Positions 60,066-64,000 of a stretch of DNA of 64,000 nucleotides are shown piece by piece. This DNA is from Cyanosarcina radialis HA8281-LM2 (GTDB lineage: Bacteria; Cyanobacteriota; Cyanobacteriia; Cyanobacteriales; CCAP-1448). Location of the stretch: positions 55,963 to 119,962 of the forward strand of contig JAHHHA010000019.1 in assembly GCA_019359615.1 (NCBI GenBank). The letters are read 5' to 3'. Under the pieces are notes generated by a model. That model was not told the DNA's origin, ran no database searches, and saw nothing but the letters and a program-made list of their open reading frames with translations. Position numbers and translations under genes: made by a program. Numbering within the stretch: position 1 is the first letter of the stretch; every line of letters starts with the position of its first letter.

Positions 60066-60169
60066 TTTAGAATCGGCATTGCTTGTCGGCATCGGCAGCA
60101 ATACCAGTACAGGCTGCCGCTACGAACGTGACGGAGTAATGGTTCCGAGCAGAAAGGACAGTCGTTCAT
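60023..60169 (-). CDS. 48-residue zinc-ribbon protein
   Basis: A short frame from the ATG at 60169: MNDCPFCSEPLLRHVRSGSL, then YWYCCRCRQAMP. Cys4 and Cys7 pair with a C-x2-C further on (residues about 24-27), a four-cysteine zinc knuckle. Similar tiny CP-x-C...YWYC-x2-C proteins occur in other cyanobacteria as I recall them. The last ten residues are in an R1 repeat and are probably not conserved. Confidence 0.72.
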   Translation of the reverse strand: MNDCPFCSEPLLRHVRSGSLYWYCCRCRQAMPILKSNPAVKTSNSALK

Positions 60170-60195
60170 AAGATTTTTGGGATAAGTCGATCGCT

Positions 60196-60238
60196 CATCA
60201 AAAGTATCTGTGTTTATCTGTGTGCATCTGTGGTTTTT
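60196..60238. repeat. ATCTGTGTTTATCTGTGTGC repeat
   Basis: Third member of the ACGCAGATAAA-type family (others at 48724 and 49196). It lies between the zinc-ribbon gene and the end of the GMC gene, running into the stop codon of the latter. Confidence 0.65.
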
Positions 60239-61815
60239 TATTTCATCCGTTCGAGCAAGCGATCGCCCACTCTTAAGGCATTAGCAATAATAGTCAGAGT
60301 CGGGTTAACAGCCCCGCTGGAACAGAAGAAGCTACCATCAACCACATACAGGTTGTCAATATTGTGGGTGCGACAGTTCAAGTCCAGCACCGAAGTTGCA
60401 GGATCTTCCCCAAAGCGACAAGTCCCCACCTGATGCCCCACCCCATCTAGCGGCAATCGACCCGTATAAGTCTTGCCCGCGCCGACGAAATAGGAACAGT
60501 TGGGCAAGATCTCCTGACCGCATTCGATCGACTTGAGAATTTCGATCCAGCGTTGTTCTAGGCGATCGTATGATTCAGAATTATTCTCGGTGTAATCGAG
60601 AATAATCTTGTCGCCATCGACGCGGATGTGATTGTTCGGATCGGGCAGATCTTCTACAGTTAACCACCAGTCGATCGAATGGCTGGCGACTTCTTCGGGA
60701 GTCAGGGGAGCGTAAGCTGCTGCATTGCCTTCTAAGGCTTCCTTGCTGACTTTCCCTAGAGTTTGAATTTGTCCCAGAGGATAGGGATACCCTTCCTCAC
60801 CCCAATAGAAATCATTGATGGATAGGGTTTTCTGAAAAGCCGTGGGGTTCGGCTTTTTGCTGACACCAATAATCGAACCCAAGACGTGCTTCATGAAGTT
60901 GCGTCCCACCAGTCCAGAACTGTTGGCTAAACCGTTGGGATGCTTGTCATTAGCCGATCGCAACAGTAGGACAGAGGAATTAATCGCACCGCAGGCGATC
61001 GCGACAATATCCCCAGAAAACTGCTGTACTTGCATCTCTCCCGATTCTCGATCGCGGACTTCGACCTCGACGCTAGTAATTTCCCTTCCCGAAGGGCTGG
61101 TGTGGAGTTTTAATACCTTAGCTTCAGTCAGCAAGGTGACGTTATCTTGCCCCATTACCGGACGCACGGCACTGACCTCAGCATCAGATTTCGCCTGAAC
61201 CAAGCAGGGAAAGCCGTCGCAGGTATTGCAACGAATGCACTGACTCAGATACATCTGAGCTTCATTGAGGCGAATTCCGACTGGAGTATGGTAAGGGTGC
61301 AATCCTTTAGCTTTGAGGGTATCCGAGATTTCGGCGATTCGAGGTTCGTGTCTGACGGCTGGATAGGGAAAGTCTTGGCTGCGAAACGGTTCTGTAGGAT
61401 CCTCCCCCTGCTTGCCATGCACCTGATAGAGCTTTTCCGCTTGGACGTAATAGGGTTCAAAGTCTTTATACTTCAGAGGCCACGCGGGAGAGATGCCGTC
61501 TTGGTGCTGGTAGGCTTCAAAATCTTTTTCTCGCAGGCGAAACAAAGCTGCGCCGTAAACTTTGGTGTTGCCACCGACAGCGTAAACCATGCCGGGGTGA
61601 AGTTCGTTCCCCTGCTTGTCGTACCAAATTTCGGGATGGTGGTAGCGATCGCTATTAAATACCACCTTGGTATTCCAATTATCTTTCTCTTTAGGCAAGA
61701 ACGGCCCGCGTTCGAGGAGCAAAATCTTTTTGCCGCTTTGAGCCATCCGGTAGGCTAGGGTGCCGCCTCCTGCCCCCGTACCGATAATGATGAGATCGTA
61801 ATGGTTTGTCGCCAT
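60238..61815 (-). CDS. GMC family oxidoreductase (FAD-dependent)
   Basis: A 525-residue protein. N-terminal FAD site IIIGTGAGGGTLAYRMAQ and LLLERGPFLP; then GGNTKVYGAALFRLREKDFE. The C-terminal GMC part has GVGHQVGTCRFGEDPATSVL and NLYVVDGSFFCSSGAVNPTL with the active-site His in GHQVG and Asn in NPT. Cys193, Cys196, Cys199 and Cys204 (CIRCNTCDGFPC) form an unusual cluster. Similar proteins include gluconate/fructose-type dehydrogenases and cholesterol-oxidase-like enzymes. The substrate is unknown. It has no signal peptide. Confidence 0.9.
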   Translation of the reverse strand: MATNHYDLIIIGTGAGGGTLAYRMAQSGKKILLLERGPFLPKEKDNWNTKVVFNSDRYHHPEIWYDKQGNELHPGMVYAVGGNTKVYGAALFRLREKDFEAYQHQDGISPAWPLKYKDFEPYYVQAEKLYQVHGKQGEDPTEPFRSQDFPYPAVRHEPRIAEISDTLKAKGLHPYHTPVGIRLNEAQMYLSQCIRCNTCDGFPCLVQAKSDAEVSAVRPVMGQDNVTLLTEAKVLKLHTSPSGREITSVEVEVRDRESGEMQVQQFSGDIVAIACGAINSSVLLLRSANDKHPNGLANSSGLVGRNFMKHVLGSIIGVSKKPNPTAFQKTLSINDFYWGEEGYPYPLGQIQTLGKVSKEALEGNAAAYAPLTPEEVASHSIDWWLTVEDLPDPNNHIRVDGDKIILDYTENNSESYDRLEQRWIEILKSIECGQEILPNCSYFVGAGKTYTGRLPLDGVGHQVGTCRFGEDPATSVLDLNCRTHNIDNLYVVDGSFFCSSGAVNPTLTIIANALRVGDRLLERMK

Positions 61816-62382
61816 CTCCTAACTCCAATTGCTTCAGGATTACCCTTATAAGAGCAATGTAGGCGCTCAACCTGGGTGAGGGATGATGGGAAACTGAAGG
61901 ATTAATAGGAATCATCTAAACCGTTGCTGAGTTCATACTAAATCCAGTTGTCATAGGCTGCTTTCGGCTGGCGGGGTAACAGTAACTTCTTCGATCGCTA
62001 TTCCATAAATTTTCTTTAGATTTAGCAGTTTAACCAGTCGATCGGAAATATTAGGCTGCGAGAAAATGGGTTGAAATCTTAGACTTTAATGAATCTTGTC
62101 AGTGCGATCGCCCTATATGCAGGTAATATACAGATACATTTGCCGTCTAATTCCCTGAATTCTGGATTTAGACTGCGATTAGTCTGTCCGAGCGATCGTA
62201 TGGAGTGTTAGACTGCAAAAAATCAGTCTAATAAATGGTTCGCCTGCAAGGTTGTCTGTGAAGGGATGGCATAAAGTTGCTTGTAGATTTCAAAGATTAG
62301 CGCATATAAGTTCTTAGCGGCTAAAGTAGAAGCACCCTCTATCTTTCTCTAAGTCAGAGATACTTTCCGAAAGTACAATTCT
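61816..62382. other. 567-bp intergenic region
   Basis: Lies between the divergent GMC and PLD-like genes. It has GCGATCGC-like motifs near 62104, a degenerate R1 tail at 61930-61950 (CATACTAAATCCAGTTG) and otherwise AT-rich sequence. TTAGACTGCGATTAGTCTG and TTAGACTGCAAAAAATCAG occur near 62167 and 62210 as a direct motif pair. No gene is supported. Confidence 0.5.
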
Positions 62383-63156
62383 ATGACCTCAACAAGAGAT
62401 AATTTAAACAATTGGATTATTGCTGATGGCAGCCACGACGAAGAATCTGAGAAGGCTAAAAGGTTTGCTCAGCCTAATAACGTCACTTCTTCAGATGCAA
62501 AGATATCTGTTTATTTTCGCAACATAGAAGATGAATTAATCTGTAAAATCAATGAGTACCCTATTGTGGTTGGATGCGTTGCTTGGTTGACTAATGAAAG
62601 AATTCTTAAAGCTTTATCAAGTAAAAAACGAGTCTCTGTTATTATTCAAAAAGAAGATTTTTTACGCCCTGATAGTGGTAATTGGTCAGGTAGAAAGCTA
62701 AGAGAAATGTACGCATCTTTACCTCCAGGTCCATCTTGTTGCTATGCAACGGGCGAGATGTGGGGGAACTTATTGGCATCATTGAATTCTAACTGGGGTT
62801 GGGAATCTGAGCCTGTTAGATGGTTAGGTAACTTTAATACAGAAAAGAATCCGGCTTTCCCAAGAATGCACAATAAGTTCTTAATCTTCTGTGATATTTG
62901 CGAAATAATTGGAAATGATTCTAGTTTTGATGAAGGGCATATTGAGATTGTGCCCAGAGCAGTTTGGACTGGCTCATTTAACCTTACTGATAATGCTACG
63001 CGCTCTTTAGAAAATGCTATGTATATTAAGGATTTAGAAATCGTAAATGCTTACTATACAGAATGGCAGTACATTTTTGCACTATCAGAAAGCATTACCA
63101 ATGAATTTTGGAATTTTGCTTGGGAACCACCAGACTATTTCAGAATTGGAACTTAA
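62383..63156 (+). CDS. Single-HKD phospholipase D-like protein
   Basis: A 257-residue soluble protein. Residues 62-78 (VVGCVAWLTNERILKAL) and the later RMHNKFLIF (His163, Lys165), then TGSFNLTDNATRSLENA (Asn200, Glu210), are the HKD-type landmarks of PLD superfamily nucleases such as BfiI or Nuc. Only one HKD copy is present, so activity would need a dimer. It has low GC and no HIP1 octamer, unlike its neighbours, suggesting import. Function might be defence-linked or DNA processing. Confidence 0.8.
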   Translation: MTSTRDNLNNWIIADGSHDEESEKAKRFAQPNNVTSSDAKISVYFRNIEDELICKINEYPIVVGCVAWLTNERILKALSSKKRVSVIIQKEDFLRPDSGNWSGRKLREMYASLPPGPSCCYATGEMWGNLLASLNSNWGWESEPVRWLGNFNTEKNPAFPRMHNKFLIFCDICEIIGNDSSFDEGHIEIVPRAVWTGSFNLTDNATRSLENAMYIKDLEIVNAYYTEWQYIFALSESITNEFWNFAWEPPDYFRIGT

Positions 63157-63292
63157 AAACTGATGACAAGGGGTAACGCTAGTTTTAATTCTCATTCCCA
63201 AAGCCAACAAATATTGATATGAGGTGTTGCAGGCTAACAAACGTTAGATTTACTCAAAATCGATCGCTACAGACAGTGGTACAGTCGTACTC

Positions 63293-63985
63293 ATGTATGA
63301 CGATACCTGCCGATTCCTTGCCGAACACTTCTCCGCTGACTTTGCCAGTTGGCTGCTGGGGGAAACTATCACCCTAACAGAACTCCAACCCTCCGAACTA
63401 TCACTCGACCCGATTCGAGCCGATGCCTTGATTTTTCTAGAGTCGGACGAATCCATTTTGCATATCGAGTTTCAAACGCTCCCTAAAGATAATATTCCCT
63501 TTCGCCTGCTGGATTACCGCGTGCGAGGCTATCGCAAACATCCAGCTAAACCGATGCGGCAAGTGGTAATTTACCTGAAGCAGACTAGCTCGGAGTTGGT
63601 GTATCAAACCAGCTTTACGATGGAACGCACCAATCATCAATTTGATGTCATCCGGTTGTGGGAGCAACCTGCTTCACTCTTCCTGGAATATCCAGGACTA
63701 ATTCCCTTTGCGGTTTTGGGTCAAAGTGCGGATGCAGAAGAAATGTTGCGCCAAGCGGCTCAAAGGATCGATCGAATTGCCGATCCTCAAAAGCAAGCGA
63801 ATCTGATGGCCGCATCAGGGATTCTAGCGGGGCTAAAATTAGAAGAAGACGCGATTTATCGTCTATTGCGGAGCATTCGTGACAAGTTAAGAAGCGATGG
63901 CCGTTGTCAAGGGGGTTTGGGAAGATGGCTCGAAAAAGAATTGCCCAGAACTGTGAGGTCGATCTGGGAAAGGAGCAATAATTAG
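63293..63985 (+). CDS. Rpn family recombination-promoting nuclease-like protein
   Basis: A 230-residue protein. RADALIFLESDESILHIEFQ carries the PD-(D/E)xK-type core of the Rpn/PDDEXK family, followed by FRLLDYRVRGYRKHP and PFAVLGQSADAEEMLRQAAQ. The typical C-terminus (glycine/glutamate-rich repeats and DUF4351) is missing: after YRLLRSIRDKL the sequence turns into an arginine-rich ending RWLEKELPRTVRSIWERSNN, which may reflect a frameshift. A nuclease role in recombination is inferred from family. The window ends 15 bases after the stop. Confidence 0.82.
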   Translation: MYDDTCRFLAEHFSADFASWLLGETITLTELQPSELSLDPIRADALIFLESDESILHIEFQTLPKDNIPFRLLDYRVRGYRKHPAKPMRQVVIYLKQTSSELVYQTSFTMERTNHQFDVIRLWEQPASLFLEYPGLIPFAVLGQSADAEEMLRQAAQRIDRIADPQKQANLMAASGILAGLKLEEDAIYRLLRSIRDKLRSDGRCQGGLGRWLEKELPRTVRSIWERSNN

Positions 63986-64000
63986 TTTTTTGAGTGGTTG

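Overview
The window is cyanobacterial chromosome. The octamer GCGATCGC (the HIP1 motif of cyanobacteria) recurs throughout. Gene content agrees: a Tab2-type protein (DUF1092), an operon resembling Synechocystis slr0144-slr0152, a cyanoexosortase with an HpsJ-like partner, and short tandemly repeated repeats (STRRs) plus REP-like palindromes in most gaps. The repeat load, HpsJ-like gene and exosortase suggest a filamentous, polysaccharide-secreting species, but I cannot name it. No rRNA, tRNA or CRISPR array was seen.

Layout. 1-8.7 kb: an edge-truncated membrane protein, three tandem SH3-domain paralogs, a MarC-DUF2252 pair, a secreted amidohydrolase, a Tat-exported metallo-beta-lactamase-fold protein and a metallophosphoesterase. 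8.8-17 kb: a large secreted TPR/glycosidase-like protein, a possible oxygenase cluster (di-iron AurF-like protein, small membrane protein, Rieske oxygenase) overlapping a Tab2 gene, then GrpB and CysE. 17-21.5 kb: a coiled-coil protein, a TetR/F420-type reductase pair sharing a palindromic operator, and a solo TnpB element lying directly against a broken DUF3303 gene. 22-27 kb: an envelope redox group of lipoprotein Mn-type superoxide dismutase, ferric-reductase-like flavoprotein, a 49-residue membrane peptide, an OB-fold protein, an APC permease and a lipoprotein methyltransferase. 27-34 kb: a glutathionyl-hydroquinone reductase-like protein, a YyaL-type protein, UDP-glucuronate decarboxylase and a set of small stress proteins (CsbD, DUF3309, glycine zipper).

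34-43 kb (minus strand) is the most coherent system: two V4R proteins, two phycobilisome-like domain proteins, two 2Fe-2S ferredoxins, a TPR protein and a Ser/Thr kinase. In Synechocystis this gene set is linked to photosystem II assembly and repair. Here the ferredoxin and TPR genes are in swapped order, and two paralogous genes I do not recognise sit between ferredoxin and kinase. One phycobilisome-like protein carries a 75-bp tandem repeat coding an acidic tail. 43-53 kb: a GNAT acetyltransferase, a NurA-domain protein, then a polysaccharide/cyanoexosortase locus (ABC exporter, two glycosyltransferases, SMR-like protein, exosortase, partner protein, HpsJ-like) and an AI-2E family permease. 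54-58 kb: two TetR regulators with clear palindromic operators, one beside a COQ4-like protein and one beside a zinc-type dehydrogenase. 58-64 kb: a two-domain VOC protein, an unknown protein, a 48-residue zinc-ribbon protein, a GMC oxidoreductase, a single-HKD phospholipase D-like protein and an Rpn-type nuclease.

Two genome-scale themes stand out. Intergenic repeat families have entered coding sequences in frame several times. A roughly 213-bp MITE-like element with terminal inverted repeats is present twice, each time nested in the same REP-like palindrome.
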